Assembly: GCF_030704535.1 (NCBI RefSeq)
Contig: NC_081806.1
Location: forward strand, 3,545,001 to 3,609,000
Length of the DNA: 64,000 nt
Direction of reading: 5' to 3'
Source of the DNA: Vitis vinifera
Taxonomy: Eukaryota; Streptophyta; Magnoliopsida; Vitales; Vitaceae
Of the stretch, positions 11,976 through 24,747 are shown one piece after another. Every line of letters starts with the position of its first letter. The first letter of the stretch is position 1. The notes under the pieces are model-generated. The model saw only the letters and a program-made list of their open reading frames with translations. It searched no databases and was not told the DNA's origin. The translations under genes were made by a program, and so were the position numbers.

Positions 11976-13080
11976 CTCCAAACATGTACTAATAGTACCA
12001 GCATATATGGTTTCTTCTAACTATTCACTCTCATGGCAAGCCAAAATTCAACACATATGTTTGGTTACCGGGAAATTGAAGAAGAGAAAACTGGGGAAAC
12101 ATGACTCGACTAGACTAGGCTTGCGGACTATGGAAATGGATGGTTTTAACTCTTACGAATGGTTTGAAATATAGAGAGGAAAGCGTGTCTTCATCCACTA
12201 AGGAATAACTTGATTCCACAATTTTCTTGGGCCCATCAACTCTTTATACCGTTTTGAATTCAATGCCATAGATGAATGCCAAAACGCAGCGTTTGAAGCC
12301 AAGACCGTGAGATGGAAAAACCCATAAGCCCCATGGACAAGGATAAACACATCAAAACCCAGGCATTTGATTAAATAGAATAATCCAAATATAACATAAA
12401 TAATAACGAACTAAGTAGGATGATTATTAAAAGTCAATTCAAGTCAAATAATATAATGGATATAAGTTTTAAGTACGAATACTAGGTGTTTGGTAAAAAT
12501 GATATAATCCTTTAGTATTTTTGTTAAGACGAGTCTTCCGTATTCTCAAGAACACGAATATCTATATTCGATAATAACATAAATAAAAGAATATTTTCTA
12601 TTTATTAAGAGACACATTCATCAATAAAGGATATGTGTCTTGCTTAATAAATTATAAAAGATCAAGAATCTTATAGAGAAGAAGACTTTTTGAATCAAAA
12701 TAATGAATTTATTTTAAATACAATTATATTTCATCCAAATATGTGAAAAATGTATTAAGTTAAAGTTGTGTTTCCAAGACGTATGAAACTTTTATTGGTG
12801 TAACAAATAGATCTGAGTGAACGGTGAAACCAAAAATATGTTTTTGAAAGCGTTTTGAGGACGTGTGGAGACAACGGAGAAACCAAAGCGCTGCGTTTTG
12901 AGGGGAAAAAACGAAGCCGTTTTAGTGGGTTGCATGCAGCGAGCTCTGGGATTTGGAAATTGGAGCCTCCCGTTCGAAATGACCAAAACGGTGCGTTCCA
13001 ATTGTATCGGTTCTCTCACTGTGTAACAATTTGGTGTGTTGTGCTCTGTCGGGCGGAGAAATATCTGAATCCTCCTTTTT
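11976..13080. promoter_or_regulatory. Divergent intergenic region between inhibitor-2-like gene and helicase
   Basis: The two genes face away from each other across this region. The words AAAACGCAGCGTTT (near 12282) and AGCGCTGCGTTTTG (near 12886), together with several AAAACGG words, recur near its two ends. An AT-rich core (about 12360-12750) separates them. Promoter elements were not fixed more closely. Confidence 0.35.
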
Positions 13081-14056
13081 CTAAGGTCTCTCTCAACCCA
13101 AAAACAAGGTTAGTGTTAGGGTTTATCAGAACCCTTTTTTTTTTTTTTCCTTGGGCTTGTTTTGTTTTGCATTTCATTTCTCTGGTTTTCAGGAATTAGG
13201 AGGAAAAGATAGTTTGGAACCCATATTTTCCTTTGGTTTGGTTTTGGAAAAGGTAACTCAGGTGGGCTTTGTATTATTGCATGGTTTGGATAAGATGGGT
13301 TTGTTTTCTTTTCTCCACTGAGAACCAGAAACAGAAAATTGGAGGAAAAAAAAATAATTTTCCACTGTTTTCTCAGCGTGCAAACAAACCCTTGCTTCCC
13401 ATATGGTTGAGTATTGTTCCAGTGTTGTTTGTTCACTCATTTCCACGCATTTCCATGTATTGTTTTTCGTGGTCTCATATTGTTTGACAAAATGCCTCAG
13501 TTAATGTGGAAATGATTTTGTTAAATGCAAGTCCTTGAAAAATAGATACTAATGCCTTATCAGATTATGAGGACAAAAATCTCATCAACTTCAATCAACA
13601 AATTCTTGGTACTCGTAATGTTGTAAAACCCCTCCCATTGTATGCTCGCTCAGGCTTTGATTCTTTGCTTGTTCAAGAACATGATTGACAAGATCAAGCT
13701 GTTCTATTGCATTTTTTTCTAGTTGAACTTGAGTAGTAGATTTGATTTACCACTTTTTAATGGGAAATTGTTCTAATTTCGACTTAAGCATTTCTGCATT
13801 TTCAGCTTGGTATTCATACTTTTAAGTGTCTCTGTGGTTCAGTTTGCATGCACAAAAGATAGAAAATGCCTCTGTTTTGTGTGTACCAATGTAATGCTGA
13901 TATTGTGTTCATTCTTACATGGTTGAATTTGCAGCCTAAGAGGAAATCTTTTCCATTTTGTTGAAGGGCTTGTATGATCTATTGATTTTCCTATGCTACT
14001 TGTGTGAGCTACTGTGATCGGGCTATATTACCACTGCTCGGTCAAATATACTGAAG
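13081..14056 (+). other. Probable spliced 5' leader of the helicase
   Basis: Plausible leader introns are seen: a donor ACAAG|GTTAGT at 13108/13109, an acceptor TTTTCAG ending at 13193, a donor GAAAAG|GTAACT near 13251, and an acceptor TTTGCAG ending at 13934. Between them the DNA is T-rich like an intron and no long frame joins the helicase start. The exact splicing is uncertain. Confidence 0.4.
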
Positions 14057-15730
14057 ATGCAGGCATTAGCCTCAACTCGATTGCTTCTTCTTGTTGGAGA
14101 TTGTTTACCCGTAGGAAAGTTATTACATGTTTCTCGATTCCATGGAAGTGTACGTTTTCTGAGTCGGGTTGATCGTGAACATGGACCTCTTACTCTTGCA
14201 AGCCTTGGATTCAAAAGTGAATTTGAAACAACAAAGGGTAACAAAACAAAACCACTTCATCAACTGAATGCTGTGCCTGAAGTCTCCAAAAATAAAGTGA
14301 AGGCGGTCAGAAGCAATGAAATGAAGGCAGTTGGTACCAAAAAATCAATTGAAATAGAGGCAGCTCCATTTGCTGCAAAGTCATTTTCTGAGCTTGGTCT
14401 CCCTCCTTTATTGATTGACAGGTTAGAACGGGAAGGCTTCTCAGTTCCAACTGATGTTCAATCTGCAGCAATTCCCACAATTCTTAAGAATCATGATGTT
14501 GTGATTCAGTCTTATACTGGCTCAGGGAAAACATTGGCTTATCTCCTTCCTATACTGTCTGAAGTGGGACCACTGAAGAACAAACCTCCCAATGCTGACA
14601 ACACATCTAGGAATAAAATGGAGATAGAAGCAGTGATTTTGGCTCCCTCTAGGGAGCTGGGGATGCAAATTGTGAGGGAGGTTGAGAAGCTGTTAGGACC
14701 AGCAGACAAAAAACTCGTTCAGCAGCTTGTAGGGGGTGCAAACCGAACAAGGCAGGAAGAAGCTCTCAAGAAAAACAAGCCATCCATTGTCGTTGGGACA
14801 CCTGGACGAATTGCAGAGATGAGTGCATCGGGGAAACTTCGTACCCATGGCTGTCGTTACTTGGTCTTAGATGAAGTTGACGAACTCCTTTCGTTCAATT
14901 TCCGGGAGGACATGCACAGAATATTGGAACACGTAGGAAGGAGGTCTGGTGCAGACCCACATGGTACAAAAAGCCCACTTGAAAGGCGGACTGAGCGGCA
15001 AACCATCATGGTGTCTGCAACAGTGCCATTTTCAGTGATAAGAGCAGCTAGGAGCTGGGGGCGTGACCCACTGCTTGTTCAAGCCAAAAGTGTAATCCCA
15101 CTCGAGTCTCTACCTACTGGACCTGTTAATTTGTTAGGGCCTACATCCACTTCGAGTTCAAGCTCAAGCTTGCAGACTCAGGCAGCAGCAGAGGGCCTGC
15201 CACCAGTTTTGAAACATTATTTCTGTGTCACAAAGTTGCAGCACAAGATCGATACATTGAGAAGGTGCGTTCATGCACTCGATGCCAAGTGTGTGATAGC
15301 TTTCATGAATCACACCAAGCGGCTAAAGGATGCCGTCTTCAAGCTGGAGGCTCGTGGGATGAAAGCCGCTGAGCTACATGGGGATCTTGGCAAGCTTGCC
15401 AGATCAACAACTTTGAAGAAATTCAAGAATGGGGAAGTGAGGGTTCTGGTGACAAACGAGCTTTCTGCCAGGGGTTTGGATGTGTCCGAGTGTGATCTTG
15501 TGGTTAATCTGGACTTACCCACAGACTCAATTCACTATGCACATCGAGCTGGCAGGACAGGTCGACTTGGCAGGAAGGGTACTGTGGTCAACATATGTGA
15601 GGAGCCAGAAGTGTTTGTTGTAAAGAAACTGCAGAGGCAGCTTGGGGTCCCCATTCAGGCTTGTGAGTTCACAGAGGGCAAGCTTGTTGCAACCACAGAT
15701 GAGGAGAAAACCTTAGAGGCTGTGAAGTAA
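14057..15730 (+). CDS. RH47: DEAD-box ATP-dependent RNA helicase, RH47/ISE1-like, organellar
   Basis: One uninterrupted exon of 557 aa. The first about 45 residues are rich in Arg, Ser and Leu with few acids, a mitochondrial-type targeting sequence. The helicase core follows in order: Q-motif region about 109-141, motif I TGSGKT (154-159), Ia APSRELG (196-202), Ib VGTPGR (246-251), II DEVD (272-275), III SAT (320-322), V ARGLD (471-475) and VI HRAGRTGR (496-503). Motif II is DEVD rather than DEAD, as I recall for the Arabidopsis RH47/ISE1/EMB1586 group, whose loss affects mitochondria, embryos and plasmodesmata. A serine-rich insert (about 365-371) lies between the two RecA lobes. ATP-driven RNA unwinding in mitochondria is the expected role. 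The first in-frame ATG is used. It is convergent with the CASP-like gene downstream. Confidence 0.93.
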   Translation: MQALASTRLLLLVGDCLPVGKLLHVSRFHGSVRFLSRVDREHGPLTLASLGFKSEFETTKGNKTKPLHQLNAVPEVSKNKVKAVRSNEMKAVGTKKSIEIEAAPFAAKSFSELGLPPLLIDRLEREGFSVPTDVQSAAIPTILKNHDVVIQSYTGSGKTLAYLLPILSEVGPLKNKPPNADNTSRNKMEIEAVILAPSRELGMQIVREVEKLLGPADKKLVQQLVGGANRTRQEEALKKNKPSIVVGTPGRIAEMSASGKLRTHGCRYLVLDEVDELLSFNFREDMHRILEHVGRRSGADPHGTKSPLERRTERQTIMVSATVPFSVIRAARSWGRDPLLVQAKSVIPLESLPTGPVNLLGPTSTSSSSSSLQTQAAAEGLPPVLKHYFCVTKLQHKIDTLRRCVHALDAKCVIAFMNHTKRLKDAVFKLEARGMKAAELHGDLGKLARSTTLKKFKNGEVRVLVTNELSARGLDVSECDLVVNLDLPTDSIHYAHRAGRTGRLGRKGTVVNICEEPEVFVVKKLQRQLGVPIQACEFTEGKLVATTDEEKTLEAVK

Positions 15731-16406
15731 CATGACATCCTATCATCTTTTTCAAATCTTCTCAAGAGAATTCATCTGGATAGTTTTCCCTTCAGATACA
15801 GGTATCTTTTAGGGTCTGTTCTCATACCAATTAGTAGTAATAATGTTGTTGAACTTTTTGTGTATTTCAGATCGACAAGAACTACTTCCTCTGATGAATT
15901 GGAAGTTTGTCTTCAGATATGAGCTACTCATAGAATTATACTGTATTGACTCTACTGATTGCTTTTTTGACCTTCCTATGGAGAGCTTTTCATCAACCCT
16001 GACTTAATAAAGTAACTAAAATTAATCAGTAATTGGACAATTATTTCCAGGACCAACCCTTTAAAAGAGTTGAAGAGGATTCTAAAGCCAGAGTGGCACT
16101 TTGCATAAAAAGCATGTGCATCCATAGTCCCACCATCTAATAGAGCCCATTTTAATAAGGCTGGAAGGATCACTTAGATTAAGCTGGACAAGCGCTTCCA
16201 AGTTGGAGGTCACATTTATTTTTGTTTTTCTTTCTAATTTCCAGGTGTTCGCATTTGATATTTCTTTCCCAATTTGAAATGATAACATACTGAAAAAACT
16301 AATAGTGTAAGCATGATAGAGGAACTTCTGTGTTATTACATTTCCTATTTATTGAAGCAGAGAAGTTCAGATTAATAATGGGGGAACTATTTACACCAGG
16401 ATGGCA
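15731..16406. other. Convergent 3' flanks of helicase and CASP-like gene
   Basis: The region is T-rich, with probable 3' untranslated sequence of both genes. AATAAA-like words occur, for example near 16007 on the plus strand. No further gene is seen. Confidence 0.4.
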
Positions 16407-17770
16407 TCACCATATGACTCTCTTACAAAGTTTGTAGCCTGAAAAGAGGGCACAGATTGCGGTAACAAGGAAAGCTGCAAAGGACATGCAAACAGAGACT
16501 ATGCCTGCCTTCCAGAGTGCAGTTTGTTCCAGCCGCTGAATGGCTGGTATTATCACCGAAGAAGAGGATGCAAGAAGATAACCCACCAACTGTTGCATGC
16601 AACTAATCAATCACAGCTTAAAAAGACAAAAAGAAGATTAAAAAAACAGAAAAAGGAAAGGAAGAATGAGGAAAAATGTAAAGTATTTGTCGGTTTACTG
16701 CCTAACCAATTCTGGGAAGTTATTTGATCATTTAACATTCTATTTGATTCTTGAGCTCCTAGGGTGATGGTAGTAGTAGACATGCATGGATCAAGCTGGG
16801 CTAAATGTTGATACAGATCCATAACAACCTAAATTGGACGGTCCAATCATCTGGACTATAGTCTTCCACATAGTTTGAGGTTGCATGAAAATGTTTCGAC
16901 TTTGATCAATTCCATAATCCATGGCAGTTGGCACTGTGTCAGGTGTACCATAGACAGGGATATTATCAGGCGAAATGGTTGTTAAGCATGAAGAGAAAGG
17001 GTACTTACCTGATCAAGAATGAAGCTACTGTAGTCGGACACCCTGTCTGAGATGAGAAAGCCTTTGTGGGTAATGTCACAAACACCTTTACATAGTTGGA
17101 AGGCTGAGTAAGTGAGAGCCAAAATGGTTACAACCAAACAGTACCTACATGAAGGCAACCAGAATATCTTATGTGAATGAACATCGCCGCTGGTGGATCA
17201 GACCAAATTAAAAATGAGCATAAGTTTGGATTAGAACAGAAGAACTGCTTTTTCCAAAACTAAAGCGAATCGCCCAATTAAAAACTAAAGGATTATAGGA
17301 TTATTTGGGTTAGGAACTCAGACGCCATCAAATATTTCCAAGTTCTTTTTTCTGCCCTCATAGGTATGAGATCCTAAACTACAAACATTAGAACTAAAAT
17401 TTCTTTGAATTTTGAGAAATTATTATGCTTACGTTAATTCTGGGTACTTTGTGAAGCCAGCTCGTCCACTTGATGGGGCCGTGACCGTGAGGGAGAGAGC
17501 AGAGACAAAAGAGAAAAGAAGAGCCAAGCTTCGGAGGAAGCAATGGGAAAAATAGACAGAGGGTCTAGAGCTCCACCCTGTAGTGGCAACTGAGAAGGAG
17601 AAAGGAGATGGTGTTGGAAACAGCTGTGTTGATGGAGATGGTGTTGATACCGGCTGTATTACCGGAGATGCTGTTGGTAATGGCTGTGTTGCTGGAGAAA
17701 GAGCCGCTGCAGGTGAAACGCCAGCCATTAACCTACAAGCAATCACCACCAAGTCTTTTTCTTCTTTCAT
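16407..17770 (-). CDS. CASP-like membrane protein, CASPL4 type (3 exons)
   Basis: Exons 17433-17770, 17009-17144 and 16407-16589 give 218 aa in closed phase. A start at the internal Met at 17728 would give 204 aa and cannot be excluded. The N-terminus (about 15-60) is a proline/serine/threonine-rich cytosolic region typical of CASPL4A proteins. Four hydrophobic segments follow: about 77-99 with the family's conserved Arg (FLRSLALL), about 113-131, about 158-172, preceded by the conserved Asp in FILDQLVGYLLASSSS, and about 184-207. CASP-like proteins are four-helix plasma-membrane proteins related to the Casparian strip scaffolds and the MARVEL fold. The role of most CASPL4 members is unknown. 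The phase fit and conserved Arg/Asp pair make the call firm. Confidence 0.88.
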
Positions 17771-18550
17771 TGCGCCCTCTCTTTTCTATCTCTTTAGAGA
17801 TAATATTCCTGAAGAATGGAAGGGAAGATAGAAGGCATCTTCCTAGGTCCTCAACCCTGTTGATAAACTTAGAAGAGTTTGGTTCGAAGTCAGCAAGTCA
17901 ACATTTAAAACGAACATGCTTAGGTAATTACTTTAGGACTTAAAATCATCAAATCACAAGAAGCCATGTAAGCATGTAGGGGTGATTCTTGGAGAGATGA
18001 AGCTTCTTGTCCCTAAACGCTTCCCAATTCAAAAAGGAGGCAGGTAATCGAAAGAGAAATGTTGATGTCAACCCTCGTGATTTAAGAAGTCCTGAATCAA
18101 TAAAAAATAGCACACTTGTGGAAAACCAACAACATGTTAAAGATAAAAAGCTTACCCATGTGATTTTTTTGTTTTGTAGTGTGATTTGTTTTGACCAGTA
18201 ACTTCACTGACGGGATAAGGGCACAATGAAGGGATACAGAGACATCATCATTTTGGAACATAGATCAATGTTCAATTCAATAATTCATTCTAAAGATACA
18301 AGTTTGTCATCAGGAAGGGCCATTTATTGCCCAAATAGCAATGGAATAAAGTGATCCAAACATGTATATCTACCTTATTTCATTTGTAGGATAAAGGAGG
18401 TAATTCATTAGCTTAAGCCCTAAACTCAAAGAAGGATCCAATTTATCAGTTCATAAATGTTTGATGAAGTCCAATGGATTTTTTCTGGCCCCAGTGTGAT
18501 CTGGGTGGGGGTGCTAAGTATTACATGGTGTTTCCACATAAATTTCCTCT
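17771..18550. other. Short intergenic region: CASP-like promoter and epimerase 3' flank
   Basis: Both genes are on the minus strand. The CASP-like upstream region and the epimerase 3' untranslated region share this interval of about 780 bp. Short plus-strand frames here have no recognisable features. Confidence 0.4.
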
Positions 18551-21500
18551 TCAAGGCTTGGAATGATACCCCCATGGGTTATTACTAGCCCACTTCCATT
18601 GATCCCTGCACATCTCCGCTATACCATACTTTGCCCTGAAATGGTATCCCAAAAATGGCTGTGAGAACTAATACGAATTATGCAGGATCCACCAGAAGGA
18701 GCCATACACAACAACTATTTCAACATCATACGAGTTATAACAAGCATGAGGAGAAGAATGGAACAATCCAACATCATCAGCAATGTGACAGAATGTGCAT
18801 GTCATATAGCTAATTATGCAGAAAGAGAAATATCCACAAACTTACTTCCAACCAAGCTCTTTTGCAGCTTTCTCCGTAGAAGCGTAAACAGCAGTTGCAT
18901 CCCCTGCTCGCCTTGGACATAGTTTGATAGGGATTTTCTGAAAGTTTCAAATAAACCGTGGCTTATAATTTACCAGTGAGGGAGAGGGAGAGAGGTAGAG
19001 AGAGAGAGAGGCTTGGGTGGGGAGGATAAACTAGGGACCCCAAGATGATGGTTACCTTGCCAGATGCTTTCTCAAATGCAGCAACCATTTCAAGTACTGA
19101 TGTACCTTGCCCAGTCCCCAAGTTGTATGCAGTGCAGCCTGATATGAGATAGTGCAATCAAAAACCCCAGGGAAAGTAACAAGGCTTTTGCCATTTGAAA
19201 CTATTTTCCACTGAAAAGCTCAGATTATACTCCTATAGTGAATGGGGAGAACATGAGTTAATTAACATGAAATCATCTACAGAAAGAAGTGATCACCTAT
19301 ATCCTCTGATGTGAAAAGCTTCCGGAGAGCGGCAATATGACCGTCTGCTAGGTCCATAACATGGATGTAGTCTCGTATCTATCAATCAAAACATTAATTA
19401 GCATTGAAGGAATAAATGAAAATCTGTTTTATGACCACAGGATGACCATAGTGTTTATGGATTAGCAGTATTCCAAAAATGAGCATTCAAGCAGAATATA
19501 TGCTTCAACTTCTAGATGGTACTCGGTCACTTCTATCCTACATAACACTTAGTTCCAAAGCAAAAACATGAAAGAAGAATGAACATACCGCACTACCATC
19601 CCTTGTGGGATAGTCATGACCATAAACATTAAGCTCAGGCAATCTGCCAACAGCCACTTGTTGTATGTAGGGCATGAGATTATTTGGGATACCCTTTGGA
19701 TCTTCACCAAGTTTACCACTTTCATGAGCCCCAACAGGATTAAAGTACCTCAGTAAAATAATTTTCCAATCAGGTTCTGCCTTTTGAATGTCACGAGCAA
19801 TTTCTTCAAGGAAAAGCTTCAACCATGGAATAAGACTATATTTAGGTAAGCAAGGAATTAGACTACATTGGCACTGTCTCAAAGGTGTTTGTCCAGACTT
19901 GAGCATCAAACAGATGGTTATCATAAACTAACACAAATTTGAAATAAAATAGGATAATTTTTAGGGACATGATGAAATTTTACCTTAGTACGGCCATATG
20001 GATTCATGGCCATTAAGTTGAAATCCTCGACACATGGAATTTTGTCAGGTTGACCATAAACAGTTGCAGATGATGAGAAAACCATCTATTCAGAATCATA
20101 GTACTTGTATCATTAGTGGACAGAGCATGACATGAAGCCAATGCAGAAAGGTAAAAGAAACATTAAGTGGTTTTCACATATGGATTCAACAGGACCAATA
20201 AATGTCATAGAAACTGAAGAAAAGAGAGGAAGAAACTATAGAAAATCATAAAATCAATTTTTTCTTGAAAGTATTGAATATAGCAGCTTCTATATATTAT
20301 TGTTTTACATAAAAAATTTTGGTATTACTAGTCAATGAAAACTTCATCAGAAGTGCAAATACATTGAGCGAGAGAACGAAAGGAACAATGCGAGTCATTT
20401 TGGTGAAAGAGCAAAATATATTGCAAGAGAGAAGGAAAACAATCAGAAGGGTTCCAGAAATCTGCAAAAACATTCCCACATTGTAGTATCATAACAATGT
20501 GGATGGGAAAATCTTATCACAGGAAGTGGCCTTGCAGTGGTCTAAAATTTTCGTATCCTCCATATAATTTCATAGTCCATACACAAAGAAAGTCATACCT
20601 TATGGTATCTAATAAGCATTCAACAAAAGGGACATCTAGAACAACAGAGTTACCTTCCTCCAGAGGCTAAAGCACGCATTTCATAGAGTTTGATGGGATG
20701 CAAGCAAAAGAAACTAAAGTTTATTTTTCATTGCTCAACAAAACACAAGAAACAGTACAACATATCTATAAACTTTATTAGTAAAAAACATGACCCAGCA
20801 ATTGCTATTCATCATGATAAATAAGTCTTCCAAAATAGTAATGGACTAATGCTGAGCTACTTTAGAAAAACATGATACTTTCCTTCCTCATACAAGTTCC
20901 AATTGAACCAGTTGACTAAATCAGAGAAAGCAACCAAAAGAATTGGCAGACACACCTTTTTACAGTTATATTTCGCCATGATCTCATAGAGATTAATTGT
21001 GCCAATCAAATTGTTATCAAAATAGCGGCGAGGATTCACTACACTCTCTCCTACAGCTTTAAGGCCCGCAAAATGGATCACAGCATCAAATCTGTTACAT
21101 TGTCAAACATAAAGCACAAGACCCAAAATACCAAATCAAAATTTTCGTAAAGAATTAATGTAAAGCGACAAATGATGAAATAAGTCTGAGGACCAGAAAC
21201 ATTAAGAAATAAATAAATAAATCCCCATTAAATAAGAAAAACTGTAAGTTGCAATAGAATTAGTAGAAAGAATAAGAACAGGAATAATACATATTTGATC
21301 TGTTTGTCACTCCTATTACAGTGTGGGACCATAACAAGAAAAGGAACCACAAGTAATTCTCGACTAAAATGTGAATAGGCTCACTTTGAAATTATCAAAA
21401 TCGAAAAGAAGGGGTCAAATCCGCATACTTGGTTTGAGAAAAAAGCTTCTCCAAATCCGCCTTATTCCTAAGATCACCCTGCAATCAATCCAAACCAGTC

Positions 21501-21894
21501 AAATCCACGACGAATTAGCACAAAATGAGAAAAAGAAAAAAATAAAATAACTTGAGCTTTCCAAAGATTGCGGAAAAAAAGTCTAAAACTAGTTTGAAAA
21601 AAACGATCATTCCTTGTCCTTTTCCTCCCACATTTTCTCAGAAACCAGCACTCAGACTCACAAAACCCCACACAAACAACTCCTGATCCGATCCCGTACC
21701 AGATTGAAATGGAGTTTCCGAGAGAGCTCAGCACCGACCAAGTCCCGGACCCTCTCAATAGCCTCCAGAACAGAATTATCAAGGTTGTCGATAATCCAAA
21801 CCGTGAATCCCTCACTCAGCAGCTGTACCACAGTGTGAGTGCCGATGAATCCGGCACCACCGGTGACGAGAATCGTCCGATCGTACAACGCCAT
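18551..21894 (-). CDS. UGE: UDP-glucose 4-epimerase, complete, 9 exons
   Basis: Exons 21700-21894, 21429-21478, 20956-21091, 19984-20085, 19589-19816, 19297-19378, 19056-19138, 18846-18937 and 18551-18635 add to 1053 bp, giving 350 aa, the usual plant length. All junctions are GT-AG and phases agree. The NAD-binding Rossmann motif TGGAGFIG is at 11-18. [11 protein letters not shown] follows in exon 3, the serine-rich SSSATVYG stretch in exon 4, and the catalytic pair Y157-x-x-x-K161 in YGRTK. Exon 5 carries the substrate-binding RYFNPVGAH and NNLMPY blocks. The enzyme interconverts UDP-glucose and UDP-galactose in the cytosol, feeding cell-wall and galactolipid synthesis. There is no signal peptide or membrane segment. 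A GA-rich simple repeat lies in intron 7 (about 18974-19012). Which UGE isoform it is cannot be told here. Confidence 0.96.
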
Positions 21895-22160
21895 TGCCTA
21901 GAAAAAATGCGATGAGAGAGAAGTAGAGAAAAGGAATGATTAAGGAAGCAATGTCGAGAGAAATAAAAGAGAAGATTTAGGGTTTGAGCAAATCAAGGAA
22001 TCAGTTAGGTCTTGGATAAGCACAGAGAGGGAAAGAAAGAGAGAGAAAGAGAGAAATGGGTCAGTGACTCGAATTTGTTGTTACGTTTTAATACAGGTAT
22101 GTCTGTTGCCGCGCTTTTCACTGTTGGTCACTGAGTCATGCGCACGTCAACCTCAAGAGG
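21895..22160 (-). promoter_or_regulatory. Epimerase leader and proximal promoter
   Basis: On the minus strand the sequence before the start codon is a CT-rich leader (the GAGAGAAAG runs on the plus strand at about 22020-22060). Just beyond it is a less AT-rich stretch with a TGACTCAGTGACC-like word near 22127-22140. No TATA box stands out. Confidence 0.35.
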
Positions 22161-24099
22161 CAGTTTTTTAGAAGTGGGTTAAGACGATAACGGAATGGAT
22201 AAACGTTCCTTTTTTTTTCCAAAAAAAAAAGATTTTTCATTTTAATTTTTAACAATTATTTTCTCTTTTATTATGAAATTAATATTTTAATTAAAATAAT
22301 TATATACAAGGAAAAGAAATGTTCTTTAAAAGATATCATAATCATATCAATTCTTTTTCCTAAAATAATATGCTATTTAATGCTATTTAAAGTATTTAGA
22401 ACTCAATTAAGGAATATTAAAAATCAATTCAAAAGATCCAATTTTTATATTGATATTTAAAAAATCAATAATTATTTTTCTATAAGGTTAAAAAATAAAA
22501 TTTTATGACAAAATCACTATTTTATTTTTATTTTTTATTTTTTATTCATTCAATTTTAAAAAAAAAACATAATATTTTTTTCTTTTTTTATAATTTACCT
22601 TTTCTATTAAAAATAAAAAATATATATAAAATGTAATAACTCTTACATAAAAATATGAATTTTTCTTAAATTCTTAATAATTATTTTTAAAATTTAACAC
22701 AAAAATTATAATTATTTATTTAAAATTGAAGGTTAAAATTGCCAGTAATTTCTTCAAATTGGAAAATATATTAAAGTCAACAAATCTAATAATTTTAAAA
22801 CATGTGGATAAGCTTGAAAAGGGGCTGAAATTTTGAAAGACTCATACAAGTGATAAGGATGATAGTTTTGGACAAAAACAAAAGTACAGGGATAATGATC
22901 ATTTTATTTCATTCAATAATTGCCTCTTTGTGATTTCAGAGCTTTTTTTTTCTCTACCATATCATATATAATACCTTATTTAGGACAATAATTTGATACT
23001 CAATCATACTTAACCTAAATTAAAAAATAACCATCTAAAAACGATCACATTTAATTCGATATATTTAATCTAAATCAAGTATAATCTCATTGGGAATAGT
23101 CAAATTTGATCAAGTTATATAATATATTATAAATATTATAAAGTATTAAATCGAGTTTGGGCCACATTTAGATTATTTGAACCTTGGTTTACATCCTAAA
23201 TTGAAAATAATTTACGGTAAGTTCAACTCAAATATTAGAAATAATTGTCTAAGTGCGTTCAAATATTATGTTTGATTTAGTTTAAATCGGGTCAATCCTT
23301 CCGAAAATTGCACCAGTTACCTTATTTAAAAAAAAATAAAATATTGTAATATATCTTATTAATTATTATTAATACAAATATTTTTAGCATTTATTTGTGA
23401 AAATTTACCCATGTTTTCCCGAAAAATATTAGACTCCCTAAAACATAAACCAATATAATCAAGAAAATCATGATAAAGAGATTTTAAGACAATTTGTTAT
23501 GAATCATTTATTGATTCATAACAAATATGAAGACAACAAAATGCGAGATGAATTTATATCATGGCCTTTTGATCTTTTGAGAAGATAAAAAATAATAAGC
23601 CATGATAATTTTCACATTCCCTTGATTTGTAGGGTAAGTTTGATTTCCAAAAAATTTGAGCAAAAACTTATTATATTTGGCTCCTATAAAATATTAAGGA
23701 AAAAAAAAGGTAAAAAAATAATTTTTTCATATTTGATTTTATTATGAAAAATACAAAAAAGTAAATTTAATGAGAAATTTATATATTTTCAAATTATTTA
23801 ATGTTTAAATATCTTAAATGAGTTTTAAATAAAATATAAAATAATTTATTATTTTTTAATATATTTTTTATTTTCCTTCTTTTTTTTCTTTCTACTTTCC
23901 TAATAAAAATTTAAGAAAAGAAAAGTAGAAAAAAAATAGATTTAAAGGCAATAAAATTATTTTTACTACCTCAAACTGATTTAATTTATTTTAGTTTTTT
24001 TGTGTAAAGGTTAAATAATATGAAAATGTATAAACTATTAATTAAATTAAATTATATTTTATTTTTTATATTTTTTTTAGTAAAATCAATAATAAGAAG
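22161..24099. other. AT-rich intergenic DNA
   Basis: Long A and T runs with no gene. Around 23726-23905 lies one copy of an AT-rich dispersed repeat. It reads ATTTGATTTTATTATGAAA, then a TTTTCAAATTATTTAAT word, then ATAATTTATT, then a pyrimidine tract. The same order recurs elsewhere in the window. Confidence 0.5.
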
Positions 24100-24747
24100 G
24101 GGAGAATTATGTTTTGGGGGTAGATGGGCCCCCAAATTAACAAAAGGTCCATGCAACTCTTTAAATTGAGCCTAAAACCCAATGAAAGTATGAAAATTGA
24201 GTTGAAGGATATCATCCTTCAGTATTTCCAAAAATGCCCTTTGTTGATTTTGAGAAAAAAAAATTAATATTTTTGAAAAATACTTTTATTTAATTTAATA
24301 TTTTTAAAAAATACTTTTATGTAATTTAATATTTTTTAAAATACTTTTATTTAATTTAATATTTTTTAAAAATAAATTTATTTAATTTAATATTTTTTAA
24401 AAATAAATTTATTTAATTTAAAATTTTAAAAAAAATTAATTTAATATTTTTTTTAAATACTTTAATTTAATTTAATATTTTTGAAAAAAAAATTATTTAA
24501 TTTAATATTTTTGAAAAAAAATTATTTAATTTAATATTTTTGAAAACTACTTTTATTTAATTTAGTATTTTTGAAAAAAAAAATTATTGAAAAAAATTAT
24601 TTAACTTAATTTTATAAAATATTTTATATGTGTTCTTAAAGGGTATATTTGTCTGTTACTATTTCATATCCTTCAACTCAATTTAAGGAGTTATATGGAC
24701 CTTTTATTAATTTGGGGGCCCATCTACCCCCAAAAGATAATTCTCCC
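24100..24747. mobile_element. Non-autonomous element with long terminal inverted repeats, copy 1 (Mutator-like)
   Basis: The left end begins GGGAGAATTATGTTTTGGGG and continues through a TAGATGGGCCCCCAAATTAA block and AAAGGTCCAT. The right end is the inverted counterpart, ending AAAGATAATTCTCCC. The inverted homology extends inward to the AGTTGAAGGATAT word and its partner ATATCCTTCAACT, about 100 bp. The interior is a run of near-repeats of TTTAATTTAATATTTTT. Flanks AATAAGAAG and AATAAGGAA suggest a decayed 9-bp target duplication, which fits Mutator-type elements. No coding capacity. Copies 2 and 3 are at 36144 and 59115. Confidence 0.8.
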
